NCBI GenBank assembly: GCA_013002305.1
Contig: JABDKG010000040.1
Coordinates: 62,001-126,000 of the forward strand
Source: Hellea sp.
GTDB lineage: Bacteria > Pseudomonadota > Alphaproteobacteria > Caulobacterales > Maricaulaceae
Direction of reading: 5' to 3'
DNA: 64,000 nt
Part shown: positions 1 to 9,464 of the stretch, piece by piece
How the letters are laid out: each line of letters begins with the position of its first letter
How positions within the stretch are numbered: the stretch's first letter is position 1
Translations under genes and position numbers: made by a program
Notes under the pieces: generated by a model
Seen by the model: only the letters and a program-made list of their open reading frames with translations
What the model was told of the DNA's origin: nothing
Database searches by the model: none

Positions 1-2
1 AT

Positions 3-923
3 TTTGACAAGGCCGAATCTCTTTTTCGCAAAGCGGTGGCGCTGACGCCAAGCGAACCCAATCCTCATGATTTACTGGGTGATGTGCACCGCGCCCAAAA
101 TAAGCTCGAGGCCGCTTACGACAATTATACGATGGCCGCTGAGCTTGCCCCGGATCTGGGATCAGGGCTTCAGCAGCGCGGTCACGTCAATTCTTTCCTC
201 GGAAATTTTGATGAAGCCCGGGCCGATTATAACACTGCCGCGGACCTTGAAGATGCGCGCGGCAGTACAGCCGGTCCTAACTTTCGGGTCTTCCGCGCCT
301 ATGTCCATTTGCACGAAGGTATGCCGAACAATGCGATTGCCGAATTGCAAGGCATCGCTGATAGTCTGTCGGGATCTTCCATGGACGGCGCTGATGATAT
401 TCAAATCGGGGCGCTCTATAATATTGCTCTCATCGCGATCGAAGAAGGAAAGGCAGATATTGCCGCCAAAGCGATCAATGATGCCGGTACTATCCAGATG
501 CAGCAGGCTGAACGAGTGAAGTCTGATGATATTCGCAACGCCGGGAAAGCGACCCAGCTTTACCATCAAGGCCTGCTGGCCGCGCGCATGGGTGACAGTG
601 CAAAAGCCGAAGCGAAAGCGGGCGAATTTGAGAATTTGGTCGCGGGGAATAGTAATCCGCGCAAATTTGAACGGATGCATGAAATACTCGGCATGAATGC
701 TTATCAGCAAGGCGACTTTGCCTTGGCCGCCGAGCATTTCGCCAAAGGCAATCATGTCAACAACATGTATACGAAATATTATCTGGCCCGCGCGCATGAG
801 CAGGCCGGCAATGGCGAAAAGGCTGCCAAATTATATGATGAAATGGCGGTCTATAATTTTAACGGGCCGGGCTATGCAATGTTTCGAAAAGATATTGTCG
901 AGCGGGCCGGCGGCACGCATTAG
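3..923 (+). CDS. TPR repeat protein, 5' end cut by window edge
   Basis: The reading frame is open from the first bases of the window (FDKAESLFRKAVALTP...), so the GTG at 36 is probably internal and the true start lies upstream. The visible 306 residues contain helical tetratricopeptide-like units: 'AESLFRKAVALTPSEPNPHD', then one ending 'NYTMAAELAPDLGSG', then 'NFDEARADYNTAADLE', and later degenerate helix pairs ('GDFALAAEHFAKGNHVNNM', 'GNGEKAAKLYDEMA'). TPR arrays are protein-interaction scaffolds; the partner cannot be inferred. The gene ends five bases before the convergent O-antigen ligase gene. Because the N-terminus is missing I cannot say whether it is exported or fused to another domain. 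Confidence 0.85.
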   Translation, partial: FDKAESLFRKAVALTPSEPNPHDLLGDVHRAQNKLEAAYDNYTMAAELAPDLGSGLQQRGHVNSFLGNFDEARADYNTAADLEDARGSTAGPNFRVFRAYVHLHEGMPNNAIAELQGIADSLSGSSMDGADDIQIGALYNIALIAIEEGKADIAAKAINDAGTIQMQQAERVKSDDIRNAGKATQLYHQGLLAARMGDSAKAEAKAGEFENLVAGNSNPRKFERMHEILGMNAYQQGDFALAAEHFAKGNHVNNMYTKYYLARAHEQAGNGEKAAKLYDEMAVYNFNGPGYAMFRKDIVERAGGTH

Positions 924-927
924 CGCG

Positions 928-2241
928 TCATAGCTGGCGAGGCTGGTGGAAGGGCACATTGCGGCCGTCGCGCCAATAGGGGCGCTCAAACGCAAATAGT
1001 TTGGCGGCGGTCGCAACAAACATCACCCAGGTCAGATCGTTTTGGGCCAGGATGGTGCTTTCCGACATGGAAAAGAACAGAAACATCAAGGTTGATAAAA
1101 TCACCCAATAAGTCTCGACGCCGCCGCGCCCGAGCCGGTTAATCGCAAGCAACAATGTGATAATATATTGCAAGCCGAACAGAGCGACAATAACGACGCC
1201 GCCGGAGAGCCAGATCTCAATCCAGCCATTATGGGCTGTCGGCACGCCCCATTCGAGAATTTTGCGAACGTCATAAGAAGGGCCCAGCTCATCCTGCCAG
1301 TAAACCCCAAATCCATATCCAAGCGTAAAACGCTCTTTGATCGACTCGATCAATAGCGACCAAATTTCGGTTCGCCCGGTCAAAGTCGGGTCTTTCCCGA
1401 GCAGGCCAAACACTTCTTCTGGAAAGGCCAGGATCGCGACCAGGAAAAACGAAAGGGCCATGACCGAAAAATACATTACGGGAATTCGCAAAACCGGGAA
1501 GCGCCGAAAAACGCGAATAGCGACAAACAATCCAATCGACGCCGTCGAGACCAGCAAAGCTGTCTTGGAGGTCGACATAATCACCAGAAAATAACACAGC
1601 ACGCCTGCCGGCACCCAAAGCCACCATCGATCCGGCCGCATCGCAAAGGCGCACATCATCGCGACCAAGCCTTTGGTCATATTGCCGCCGAGATAGTTTT
1701 TCTCGACCCAGGGTCCACGCCACGCGCCGTGATGGATTTCTTGCATCAAGCCTTTGACCGGCCAAAGGACAGCGGTGAGAACCGAGATGACCGCCAAAAT
1801 GAGAAAAGCCAGAGCGATCCGCTGAACCAGCTGACCCCAATCATATCGCGCCGCAAGCGCAAAGCCGAGTATTGTGCCCATGCCGAGCGCGATGGTTCGG
1901 CGAAACGTCACGGCCGGTATTTCGGACCAAAGCATGGATATGCCGCACCACATCACACAAAGTATGATAAGCGGCGAAAAGGCAGCGGACCGGATTACCT
2001 GCGGCAGCGAGCGGACACAAAGCAGCGCCACCAACACATAGACCGGATACCACAAAAGCCGCGCCATCGGATTATCCGCCGCATCGATGTCATTGGAATG
2101 CGTAAACAGCAGGCCGACAAAGGCGCCGCTGTAGAAAATAATCAAAAATATAAAAAGGCAGGTTTCCAGAAATTTGAACAAGCGCCATAGCGCAGCGCTG
2201 CGCTGCTGGTCGAGCATATCATCATATGTCATGCTTACCAT
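928..2241 (-). CDS. O-antigen ligase / polymerase family membrane protein
   Basis: A 437-residue, very hydrophobic protein with about ten predicted membrane helices, of the WaaL/Wzy/ExoQ superfamily that joins or polymerises lipid-linked sugar chains on the periplasmic side of the inner membrane. The family signature lies in the large periplasmic loop: 'TLTGRTEIWSLL' followed by 'LGYGFGVYW' and 'AHNGWIEIWLSGG' (roughly residues 285-355), the Wzy_C region with its conserved Arg, Gly-x-Gly and His-Asn-x-W. ATG codons at 2241 and 2232 are both possible; neither has a strong ribosome site. A perfect CtrA box lies 52 bases upstream. Wza-like, GumC-like and GT39 genes about 56 kb away may belong to the same polysaccharide pathway. 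Whether it is ligase or polymerase cannot be told from sequence. Confidence 0.85.
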   Translation of the reverse strand: MVSMTYDDMLDQQRSAALWRLFKFLETCLFIFLIIFYSGAFVGLLFTHSNDIDAADNPMARLLWYPVYVLVALLCVRSLPQVIRSAAFSPLIILCVMWCGISMLWSEIPAVTFRRTIALGMGTILGFALAARYDWGQLVQRIALAFLILAVISVLTAVLWPVKGLMQEIHHGAWRGPWVEKNYLGGNMTKGLVAMMCAFAMRPDRWWLWVPAGVLCYFLVIMSTSKTALLVSTASIGLFVAIRVFRRFPVLRIPVMYFSVMALSFFLVAILAFPEEVFGLLGKDPTLTGRTEIWSLLIESIKERFTLGYGFGVYWQDELGPSYDVRKILEWGVPTAHNGWIEIWLSGGVVIVALFGLQYIITLLLAINRLGRGGVETYWVILSTLMFLFFSMSESTILAQNDLTWVMFVATAAKLFAFERPYWRDGRNVPFHQPRQL

Positions 2242-2292
2242 GGCTGGGGTTGGCTCTCGTGTCGATTCGACTGCCAGATTTGGACTGAGACA

Positions 2293-2308
2293 TTAAGATT
2301 AAATTAAC
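2293..2308. promoter_or_regulatory. CtrA binding box (TTAA-N7-TTAAC)
   Basis: Bases 2293-2296 are TTAA, seven bases follow, then TTAAC at 2304-2308: an exact match to the full CtrA consensus known from Caulobacter and relatives. It lies between the divergent O-antigen ligase gene (start 2241) and carB (start 2468), closer to the former. A GANTC (CcrM methylation) site, GATTC, sits at 2264-2268. The match is exact; function as a CtrA site is inferred. Confidence 0.6.
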
Positions 2309-2373
2309 CATAAGGCCGGGAGCCTGAAAAAGGGTCTGAAACGGCCAAATATAGACCTTTTCGCCATATTTCC

Positions 2374-2400
2374 TTGAACCTTGTTTCGCTTCTATATAAG
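2374..2400 (+). promoter_or_regulatory. possible carB promoter
   Basis: TTGAAC at 2374-2379 is followed after 15 bases by TATAAG at 2395-2400 (or after 13 bases by TATATA at 2393). Both hexamers are good but the spacing is short for sigma-70, so this is tentative. It would leave a leader of about 60 bases before the carB start at 2468. Confidence 0.3.
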
Positions 2401-2467
2401 GGGGGACAATTTGGTTTTTAGTCGGACGATTCTAGAGTTAATCAGAAGGCCAAATCGGGAAATGATA

Positions 2468-5400
2468 ATGGGTAAACGAACAGATATTGAAACGATTCTG
2501 ATTATCGGCGCAGGCCCGATTATTATCGGTCAGGCCTGCGAATTTGACTATTCCGGCGTTCAAGCCTGCAAGGCCCTGAAAGACGAAGGCTATAAGGTCA
2601 TTTTAATTAACTCCAACCCGGCAACTATCATGACCGACCCCGGGATGGCCGACGCCACCTATATCGAACCGATCACACCGGAGATAGTTGAGAAAGTCAT
2701 CGCCAAAGAACGCCCCGACGCGCTGCTGCCAACCATGGGCGGGCAAACCGCGCTCAATACGGCGCTCAAGCTCGAGGAAATGGGTGTGCTGGAAAAATAC
2801 GGTGTCGAAATGATTGGCGCCAAGGCGGACGTCATTGACAAGGCCGAGAACCGCGAGCGCTTCGCTGCCGCGATGACCAAAATCGGCCTTGAGAATCCGC
2901 GCGCAACCATCATTACGGCGCCCGCCGGCGACATTGCCCAAGGCGTGGCGGATGCGTTGCAGCGGATGGACGAAACCGGCTTGCCGGCAATTATCCGCCC
3001 GGCCTTTACCCTCGGCGGTACCGGCGGCGGCATTGCCTACAATAAAGAAGAATTTGCGCATTTTGTCCGCTCAGGCCTGTCCGCCTCGCCGACCAACCAG
3101 GTCCTGATCGATGAAAGCCTTTTGGGGTGGAAAGAATATGAGATGGAAGTTGTCCGCGACAAGGCGGATAATTGTATCATCATTTGCTCGATAGAAAATA
3201 TTGATCCGATGGGCGTACACACTGGCGATTCTATTACGGTCGCGCCGGCGTTGACCCTGACCGACAAAGAATATCAGATTATGCGCAACGCCTCGATCGC
3301 CGTGCTGCGCGAGATCGGCGTCGAAACCGGCGGATCCAATGTGCAGTTTGCGGTCAATCCTGAAGACGGCCGGATGGTCGTGATCGAAATGAACCCGCGC
3401 GTCTCGCGCTCTTCGGCGCTGGCGTCAAAAGCGACCGGTTTTCCGATCGCCAAAATCGCCGCCAAGCTTGCCGTTGGCTATACGCTCGATGAGCTTGACA
3501 ATGACATTACCGGCGCAACCCCGGCCTCGTTTGAACCGGCGATTGATTATGTCGTGACCAAAATTCCGCGCTTTGCGTTTGAGAAGTTTCCGGGCTCTGA
3601 GGCGACACTTACGACGTCGATGAAGTCCGTCGGCGAGGCCATGGCAATTGGCCGGACCTTCACCGAAAGTTTTCAGAAAGCCCTGCGCTCGCTTGAGACC
3701 GGCCTGACCGGCCTCAATGAGATCGAGATCGAAGCTGAAGATGGCAATCTGGACAAGGCGATAAAATCGCGCCTGTCGATTCAAGCGCCGGACCGGATGC
3801 AGGTTGTCGCTCAGGCTTTCCGGCACGGTCTCTCGGTCGAAAAAGTCAATCAATATACCTCCATTGACCCTTGGTTCCTGCGCCAGTTCGAAGCGTTGAT
3901 GAAAGCCGAGGCCCATCTGCAATCTGACGGGCTGCCCAAATCCGCGGCCGAATGGCGCGCGATTAAATCGGAAGGGTTTTCCGATGCCCGGATCGCCGAG
4001 CTGACGGAGACGACTGAAATTAAAGTTCGCGCCGCGCGCCGCGCCGCCGGCGTTCGCCCGGTCTATAAGCGGGTCGATACATGCGCCGCCGAATTTGCCG
4101 CCAAGACCCCCTATATGTATTCGACTTATGAAGTTCCCAGTTTTGACGGGAAGGTTGAAGATGAAGCCCGCGTCTCGAGCCGCGACAAGGTCATCATTCT
4201 GGGCGGCGGGCCTAATCGGATCGGTCAGGGGATTGAGTTTGATTATTGCTGTTGTCACGCCGCCTTTGCGATGGCGGATCTGAATATTGAATCGATTATG
4301 GTCAATTGTAATCCTGAAACGGTTTCAACCGATTATGACACGTCGGACCGGCTGTATTTTGAACCGCTGACCGATGAAGACGTACTCGAGATAATCCTGA
4401 CCGAACAGCAGGCCGGAACGCTGAAAGGCGTGATTGTCCAGTTTGGCGGCCAGACACCGCTGAAACTGGCGGAAAGCCTCGAAGCCAATAATATCCCGCT
4501 GCTCGGAACGCCGCGCGACGCGCTTGACCGCGCCGAAGACCGCAAACGGTTTAAAGATCTGGTCGAGAAGCTCGGCCTGCGCCAGCCCAATAATGCAATC
4601 GCCAGCAATGCCAGCGAAGCCGAAGCCGCAGCCGAAGAAGTCGGCTATCCGGTCGTCCTGCGCCCGTCCAATGTTCTGGGCGGCCGGGGCATGGAAATTG
4701 TCGACAGCACTGAAGAGCTCAGACGTTACATCAAAGAGGCGGTCAAAGTCTCGGGCAAGTCACCGCTCTTGATTGACCAATATTTGCGCGACGCTATCGA
4801 GCTTGACGTCGATGTTATCTGTGATGGTGACGATGTGTTTGTCGCCGGCGTCATGGAACATATTGAAGAAGCCGGGGTTCACTCCGGGGATAGTGCCTGT
4901 TCGCTGCCGCCCTATTCATTGTCGGACGAAATCGTCGATGAGCTTAAACGGCAAGGCGCAGTGTTGGCGCGGGAACTCGGTGTTGTCGGGCTGATGAATA
5001 TCCAGTTCGCGGTCAAAGATGATGTGGTTTATCTGATCGAGGTTAATCCGCGCGCCTCGCGCACCGTGCCCTTTGTCGCCAAAGCTGTCGGCCTGCCGAT
5101 TGCCAATATTGCGGCCAAAGTCATGGCCGGGGAAAAGCTTGCAAGTTTTGATCTGACGCCAACCATAAAATCGCAAATCGCGGTCAAAGAAGCCGTCTTC
5201 CCTTTCGCGCGCTTCCCGGGTGTTGATACGGTGCTGGGCCCCGAAATGCGCTCGACCGGTGAAGTGATGGGTCTGGCCGATAATTTCGGCATGGCCTTTG
5301 CCAAGAGCCAGCTTGGCGGCGGTGTCACTCTGCCGAAATCCGGCAAAGTCTTTATCTCTGTCCGCGAAGATCATAAACCGATGATGGCAGACCTCGCCAA

Positions 5401-5734
5401 AGAGCTGATTGATCTGGGCTTCACCATTATGGCGACCGGCGGCACCACCAAATATCTGCGCGAACAAGGCCTTGAAGTTGACTATGTCCGCAAAGTCCAT
5501 GAGGGCCGCCCGCATATTGTTGACGCCATGAAAAACGATGAAATCGCGCTCGTTTTTAATACAACGTCCGGCAAGCAGTCTCTAGAGGATAGTTTCTCGC
5601 TCCGGCGCACCGCCCTGACCCAGCGCATTCCATATTTTACGACGGCCGCGGCTGCCAAAGCCTGCGTCGCTGCGATCCGCGCCTTGTCGGAAAAAGACTA
5701 TGAGGTCGAAAGCCTGCAGGCACTGGCCGGGTAG
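2468..5734 (+). CDS. carB: carbamoyl-phosphate synthase large subunit
   Basis: CarB makes carbamoyl phosphate from bicarbonate, ATP and ammonia supplied by CarA, for arginine and pyrimidine synthesis in the cytoplasm. The 1088-residue length is normal. The start at 2468 ([18 protein letters not shown]) matches the family N-terminus and has GGGA seven bases upstream; longer in-frame starts are not needed. Two homologous halves are visible: the first carboxyphosphate domain with '[11 protein letters not shown]' near residue 180 and '[15 protein letters not shown]' near 305; the second starting at '[19 protein letters not shown]' near 575 with '[11 protein letters not shown]' and '[12 protein letters not shown]'. 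The C-terminal 130 residues form the MGS-like allosteric domain. carA is not adjacent here. Confidence 0.98.
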   Translation: MGKRTDIETILIIGAGPIIIGQACEFDYSGVQACKALKDEGYKVILINSNPATIMTDPGMADATYIEPITPEIVEKVIAKERPDALLPTMGGQTALNTALKLEEMGVLEKYGVEMIGAKADVIDKAENRERFAAAMTKIGLENPRATIITAPAGDIAQGVADALQRMDETGLPAIIRPAFTLGGTGGGIAYNKEEFAHFVRSGLSASPTNQVLIDESLLGWKEYEMEVVRDKADNCIIICSIENIDPMGVHTGDSITVAPALTLTDKEYQIMRNASIAVLREIGVETGGSNVQFAVNPEDGRMVVIEMNPRVSRSSALASKATGFPIAKIAAKLAVGYTLDELDNDITGATPASFEPAIDYVVTKIPRFAFEKFPGSEATLTTSMKSVGEAMAIGRTFTESFQKALRSLETGLTGLNEIEIEAEDGNLDKAIKSRLSIQAPDRMQVVAQAFRHGLSVEKVNQYTSIDPWFLRQFEALMKAEAHLQSDGLPKSAAEWRAIKSEGFSDARIAELTETTEIKVRAARRAAGVRPVYKRVDTCAAEFAAKTPYMYSTYEVPSFDGKVEDEARVSSRDKVIILGGGPNRIGQGIEFDYCCCHAAFAMADLNIESIMVNCNPETVSTDYDTSDRLYFEPLTDEDVLEIILTEQQAGTLKGVIVQFGGQTPLKLAESLEANNIPLLGTPRDALDRAEDRKRFKDLVEKLGLRQPNNAIASNASEAEAAAEEVGYPVVLRPSNVLGGRGMEIVDSTEELRRYIKEAVKVSGKSPLLIDQYLRDAIELDVDVICDGDDVFVAGVMEHIEEAGVHSGDSACSLPPYSLSDEIVDELKRQGAVLARELGVVGLMNIQFAVKDDVVYLIEVNPRASRTVPFVAKAVGLPIANIAAKVMAGEKLASFDLTPTIKSQIAVKEAVFPFARFPGVDTVLGPEMRSTGEVMGLADNFGMAFAKSQLGGGVTLPKSGKVFISVREDHKPMMADLAKELIDLGFTIMATGGTTKYLREQGLEVDYVRKVHEGRPHIVDAMKNDEIALVFNTTSGKQSLEDSFSLRRTALTQRIPYFTTAAAAKACVAAIRALSEKDYEVESLQALAG

Positions 5735-5741
5735 AGGCGGG

Positions 5742-7121
5742 CTAATTCGTCTGCACAGAAACTTCAAAAACGGTTCCTGTCTCATCGCTGCTCACCAGCG
5801 CCAGATCGCCGCCCTGTGCCTGCGCCAGTTCTTTGGCGATTGAGAGGCCGAGCCCTGTACGCCCTCGACCTCCGCTGGACATAAACGGCGTAAACAAGGT
5901 TTCGCGAACCTTGAGCGGCAGGCCGGGGCCATTGTCAGAAACCATTACCCGAATGAAATTCTGATCGGAGCCGACCTTTAATCGAATGCGCGGCGCTTGG
6001 GTTTCTTTCATCGCCTGCGCCGCATTTCGAATAAGATTTTGGAAGATGCGATAGGTAAAATCGAGATCGGCAGTCGCGTTTATCGCGTCGTCTATTTCAA
6101 CATCATAACTGACCGCCGGATAGGCCTGCAGCGTGTCCCAGGCCGCTTCATCGACAAGCCGGGCAAGATGGATCACTTCTGGGGTGACGTCTTCGGTTTT
6201 ATCCGATCCATATTCCAGAACGCCCTCGGCAATGCGGACGCCGCGGTTGACGGATCTGACAAGGCGCTCGCCCATTTTGCGGATCCGTTCATCCTTATCC
6301 ATCGCCAGACGATCGGAAACGAGCTGAGCCGATGTCAGCACATTTCTAAGATCATGATTTATTTTGGAGACGGCGAGCCCCAAATCGGCGAGGCGCTTTT
6401 GCTGTTCAAACGAGGATTGGACGCTTTCCTGCATGTCCGAAAAAGAGCGCGAGAGATCGCCAATTTCATCTTTGCGATCTTCGGTTCGTTTGTGTTTAAT
6501 CGGCGCTTCCGGGTTTTCCCGAAACTCTTCAATATCATCGGCCAGGCACTTGACGGGTCGAACGATCAGAAATGATAGAACCGCATAGAGCAAGAGCCCG
6601 GTCATAATGGCGATCAAAATGGATAGTCTAAGAATATTATGGCAATATTTTTCAATCGCCTGTTGGAGCGCCCGCCTCGGCACCAGATATTCGAGCGATT
6701 CAAATTCATCAGAAGGTGGTTTGGCCAGAACGCGTAAGTAACCGTCTTTTTCTGAAAATGCCAATAAAGCCGCGCCGATTTGCCAGCCGGTTTGCTCCGC
6801 GCGCAGATCGACGACTTTAATGTCTGGATTTGAAGGGGGCGTGCCTAAAACCAGTTCGGTTCGGCCCATCGTTTCTGTGCGCACGACCGAAATCCCGGTA
6901 TCCCGCATAAATGCGTCCGCCAGCATTTTCCGGCTAAAGGTTTCGGGTGCTTCTACCAGCGCAATCGCGAGATGGCCGGCGCTCATCGCGCGTTCGCTGA
7001 GCCAGTTTTTGCGAAATGATGCAACTGACGGAATAAAAATCACCGCTTCGGCGACCAGCACGAAAATAATTGTGAGGATCAATAATTTACCGGACAGGCG
7101 GGATATGAAGCGCGGCACCAT
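5742..7121 (-). CDS. membrane sensor histidine kinase (HAMP, HisKA, HATPase)
   Basis: A 459-residue two-component sensor. A first membrane helix (about residues 11-32) and a second (about 168-192) flank a periplasmic sensing region of some 135 residues with no family I recognise. A HAMP linker follows ('RPVKCLADDIEEF...KDEIGDLSRSFSDMQ'), then a coiled helix and the phospho-acceptor in 'KINHDLRNVLTSAQL' (His near residue 256). The ATPase domain has the N box 'NLIRNAAQAM', G1 'VSDNGPGLP' and G2 'GRGRTGLGLSIAKELAQ'. All catalytic boxes are intact. No response regulator is adjacent, so it is an orphan kinase whose partner and signal are unknown. It is convergent with carB (7-base gap) and divergent from the thioesterase gene. 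Confidence 0.92.
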   Translation of the reverse strand: MVPRFISRLSGKLLILTIIFVLVAEAVIFIPSVASFRKNWLSERAMSAGHLAIALVEAPETFSRKMLADAFMRDTGISVVRTETMGRTELVLGTPPSNPDIKVVDLRAEQTGWQIGAALLAFSEKDGYLRVLAKPPSDEFESLEYLVPRRALQQAIEKYCHNILRLSILIAIMTGLLLYAVLSFLIVRPVKCLADDIEEFRENPEAPIKHKRTEDRKDEIGDLSRSFSDMQESVQSSFEQQKRLADLGLAVSKINHDLRNVLTSAQLVSDRLAMDKDERIRKMGERLVRSVNRGVRIAEGVLEYGSDKTEDVTPEVIHLARLVDEAAWDTLQAYPAVSYDVEIDDAINATADLDFTYRIFQNLIRNAAQAMKETQAPRIRLKVGSDQNFIRVMVSDNGPGLPLKVRETLFTPFMSSGGRGRTGLGLSIAKELAQAQGGDLALVSSDETGTVFEVSVQTN

Positions 7122-7196
7122 GACCTATCACCTTAACATTTAAAATCAGTTTGAAAACTCATTTGACGGGCTTGGCTGGGACGGCCATAGGAAGAT

Positions 7197-7625
7197 ATGG
7201 ACCCCTTGATTTCAAAAATATCTGTCGAAGATCTGAACAAATTTTTTCAGCAGGCCTTTGCCCATAGAGCGATGGAAGTTCCTGAAACCGTTGAGGTCGA
7301 GTCCGGACGGGCCGTAGTTAAAATGAAGATCCATCCGGATATGCTCCGTCCCGGCGGCTTTATTTCGGGCCCGGCTCAAATGGCACTGGCCGACCACGCC
7401 GCCTATGTCGCGATCTTCACCCAGCTTGGGCTTGTGCCGATGGCGCTGACGTCCAGCCTCAGCATCGATTTTCTAAGGCCCTGCCAAGGCGAAAGCCTGA
7501 TCGCTGATGCGCGTATCGCCAAACGCGGTCGCTCGCTGGTGGTCATCAATGTCGAGATGAAAGGCGCGAGCTCGGATAAAGTCTCAAGCCAGGCGGTTGT
7601 GACCTATGCATTGCCCAAAGAATAA
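7197..7625 (+). CDS. hotdog-fold thioesterase, PaaI/YigI type
   Basis: A 142-residue single hotdog domain. 'HPDMLRPGGFISGPAQMALADHAAYVAIF' corresponds to the substrate-tunnel helix with the conserved Gly and Asp typical of PaaI-like acyl-CoA thioesterases, and 'TSSLSIDFLRPCQGESLIADARI' to the following strands. These enzymes hydrolyse acyl- or aryl-CoA thioesters as cytoplasmic tetramers; the substrate cannot be predicted. GGAAG lies directly upstream of ATG 7197. It stands alone between the divergent kinase and the MipA-like genes. Confidence 0.8.
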   Translation: MDPLISKISVEDLNKFFQQAFAHRAMEVPETVEVESGRAVVKMKIHPDMLRPGGFISGPAQMALADHAAYVAIFTQLGLVPMALTSSLSIDFLRPCQGESLIADARIAKRGRSLVVINVEMKGASSDKVSSQAVVTYALPKE

Positions 7626-7683
7626 AGGGTCCGGGCCTGTTGTTCTCGCGTATAAATTTCATTGAATATAATACAGGTTTCTT

Positions 7684-8514
7684 ATGAAATATCGATTATT
7701 TTTGGCGAGTCTAATGCCTATCCTAGTGACCGCGGGTTTTTCCGAGGCTCAGTCTGGTCCTCCGGGAAAACCGGTCGATGATGGCTGGTCGGTCTATGTC
7801 GGCGCGGCTGCGATTTACACGCCGACTTATCTCGGAGATGATGACCACAATCTCTCTGTCGTTCCGTCCATCCGGATTACAAAGGGTGAGAATTTCACGG
7901 CCTCTGTCGAGGATGGTATTCGCTACAAAGCCCTAAGCGAAGACGGCCTGTCGATCGGCCCGATGGCAAAGATTGATTTTGGCCGCGACGAAGATGGCGG
8001 AGGGCCGTTTCGGATCGCCGGCGACAAGACAAATGACCTGATCGGGTTTGGCGACATCGACACAACGGTCTCTCTTGGCGCGTTCGCCGAATATGAATTT
8101 GAAGAATTTGCGCTCAAGGTCAGCGGCGGACAAGCCGTCAGCGGTCACGATGGTTTTACCGGCGAGATTTCTCTGCAATATAAACCGGTTATCCGGATTA
8201 AAGGCCCGCCATTGATCATCGGCGTCGGTCCCCGCGTCAAATTTGCTGATCGGAATTACACGCAAAGCTATTTTGGAATTACGCCCGCGCAGGCATTGGC
8301 GACGGGTCTTCCGGCCTATGAAGCCGGCGGCGGGATTACATCTTATGGGCTGGGCGGAAATCTTTTATTGCCGCTGACACGTGATGGCCTCGGTATGGTC
8401 GTTTTTGGAGGGTATGAGCGCCTATCCGGCGATGCGGCGGATTCCCCGTTAGTGCTTGAGCGCGGCAGCCGCGATCAATATTCCATTGGCGCGGCCCTGT
8501 CTCAAAAATTCTAG
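7684..8514 (+). CDS. MipA/OmpV family outer-membrane protein (copy 1)
   Basis: A 276-residue exported protein with a signal peptide (about residues 1-22, cleavage after 'GFSEA'). The mature part matches MipA/OmpV: 'GWSVYVGAAAIYTPTYLGDD' at the start, 'FRIAGDKTNDLIGFGDIDTT' in the middle, the conserved block with 'YFGITPAQALATGLPAY' and a C-terminal strand ending in 'ALSQKF', i.e. a terminal Phe as usual for outer-membrane beta-barrels. E. coli MipA scaffolds murein enzymes, whereas OmpV-like members act as adhesins or porins; the role here is open. A second copy follows immediately, so this is a tandem duplication. Confidence 0.88.
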   Translation: MKYRLFLASLMPILVTAGFSEAQSGPPGKPVDDGWSVYVGAAAIYTPTYLGDDDHNLSVVPSIRITKGENFTASVEDGIRYKALSEDGLSIGPMAKIDFGRDEDGGGPFRIAGDKTNDLIGFGDIDTTVSLGAFAEYEFEEFALKVSGGQAVSGHDGFTGEISLQYKPVIRIKGPPLIIGVGPRVKFADRNYTQSYFGITPAQALATGLPAYEAGGGITSYGLGGNLLLPLTRDGLGMVVFGGYERLSGDAADSPLVLERGSRDQYSIGAALSQKF

Positions 8515-8542
8515 GCGCGTCCTAATTTAGCCGAAATTCGCG

Positions 8543-8589
8543 CTTACCCTTGACCCGCTTGAGCAAAGCGGCGAAACTGCAAGGGTAGG
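8543..8589 (+). promoter_or_regulatory. nested hairpin over the ribosome site of the second MipA gene
   Basis: CTTACCCTTG (8543-8552) pairs with CAAGGGTAGG (8580-8589), with one G-U pair, enclosing an inner hairpin CCGCTT (8555-8560) / AAGCGG (8566-8571) with loop GAGCA. The right arm overlaps the AGGGG ribosome site at 8587-8591, four bases before ATG 8595. It could mask translation of copy 2 or act as a processing site between the two cistrons. The pairing is seen directly; the function is inferred. Confidence 0.45.
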
Positions 8590-8594
8590 GGCCG

Positions 8595-9464
8595 ATGACA
8601 CAATTCATTCGATATTTTTCCATAATAGCCGGAACCGCATTGTTTGCGATGACTGCCTCTGCGCAAACTCAACACCCGGAAAAAACCCCCGATCAAGCGG
8701 CCAAAGACACACCCAAACGAGCGATGACGCTTGAGGGGTGGAATGTTTTTGTCGGCGCGGGCACGCTCGTCATGCCCAATTATTCCGGGGATGATGACTA
8801 CCGCCTTATGGCCGTACCCTTTGTCCGTGTCAGTCACGGAACAAAGTTCTTTGCCTCGGTTCCGGAAGGTATCGGTTATGCGGTGATTGAAAAGGGCGGC
8901 CTTAAGGCCGGGCCCTTGGCGGTCTTAAATTTTGGCCGCGGCAATAAAGGCAATAGTCCGTTCAGGGTCGGCGGCAAAAAAACTACGGATCTTATCGGGC
9001 TTGGTAAAATAGACCCGACCTTGCAGCTGGGCGGCTTCTTCGAATATGATTTTGGCGATATTGAAATAACCGCCCGAGGCGGACAGGCCGTAAGCGGCCA
9101 CGACGGCGCAATTGCCAAATTCGGCATGGCTTATGAAACCCGCATAGCCACGCCCGGGCCGCCTTTATTTTTCAAGGCTGGGCCGAATATTCGCATCGCG
9201 GATGATAATTTCATGCAATCATTTTACGGAATCACGCCGGCGCAATCGGCCGCCTCCGGACTGCCGGCCTATGACGCGGATAGCGGTGTGGTCTCATATG
9301 GGTTTACCGCAAACCTTCTGGTGCCTGTATCTTATACGGCCGGGTTTGGATTTTTTGGCGGATATGAGCATCTGACGGGGAACGCCGCAAAATCGCCGCT
9401 GATCCAGCAGCGCGGCCGCGAAGATCAGCTGATTGGCGGCATAGCTTTTGCCCGCAAGTTTTAA
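8595..9464 (+). CDS. MipA/OmpV family outer-membrane protein (copy 2)
   Basis: A 289-residue paralogue of the preceding gene. It has a signal peptide ending 'FAMTASAQT' (about residue 24), a short charged linker, then the same landmarks: 'GWNVFVGAGTLVMPNYSGDD', 'FRVGGKKTTDLIGLGKIDPT', 'SFYGITPAQSAASGLPAYD' and C-terminal 'GGIAFARKF' with terminal Phe. Identity with copy 1 is clear along the whole length yet well diverged, so the duplication is old. Translation may be controlled by the hairpin directly upstream. Its TAA shares the palindrome TTAA (9461-9464) with the stop of the convergent gene. Confidence 0.88.
   Translation: MTQFIRYFSIIAGTALFAMTASAQTQHPEKTPDQAAKDTPKRAMTLEGWNVFVGAGTLVMPNYSGDDDYRLMAVPFVRVSHGTKFFASVPEGIGYAVIEKGGLKAGPLAVLNFGRGNKGNSPFRVGGKKTTDLIGLGKIDPTLQLGGFFEYDFGDIEITARGGQAVSGHDGAIAKFGMAYETRIATPGPPLFFKAGPNIRIADDNFMQSFYGITPAQSAASGLPAYDADSGVVSYGFTANLLVPVSYTAGFGFFGGYEHLTGNAAKSPLIQQRGREDQLIGGIAFARKF

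Noticed and set aside
1729-2190. Long opposite-strand open frames inside the O-antigen ligase, carB, pnp and hut genes
   Set aside because: They lie antisense to strongly conserved genes, have basic low-information translations and lack ribosome sites: shadows of GC-biased codons.
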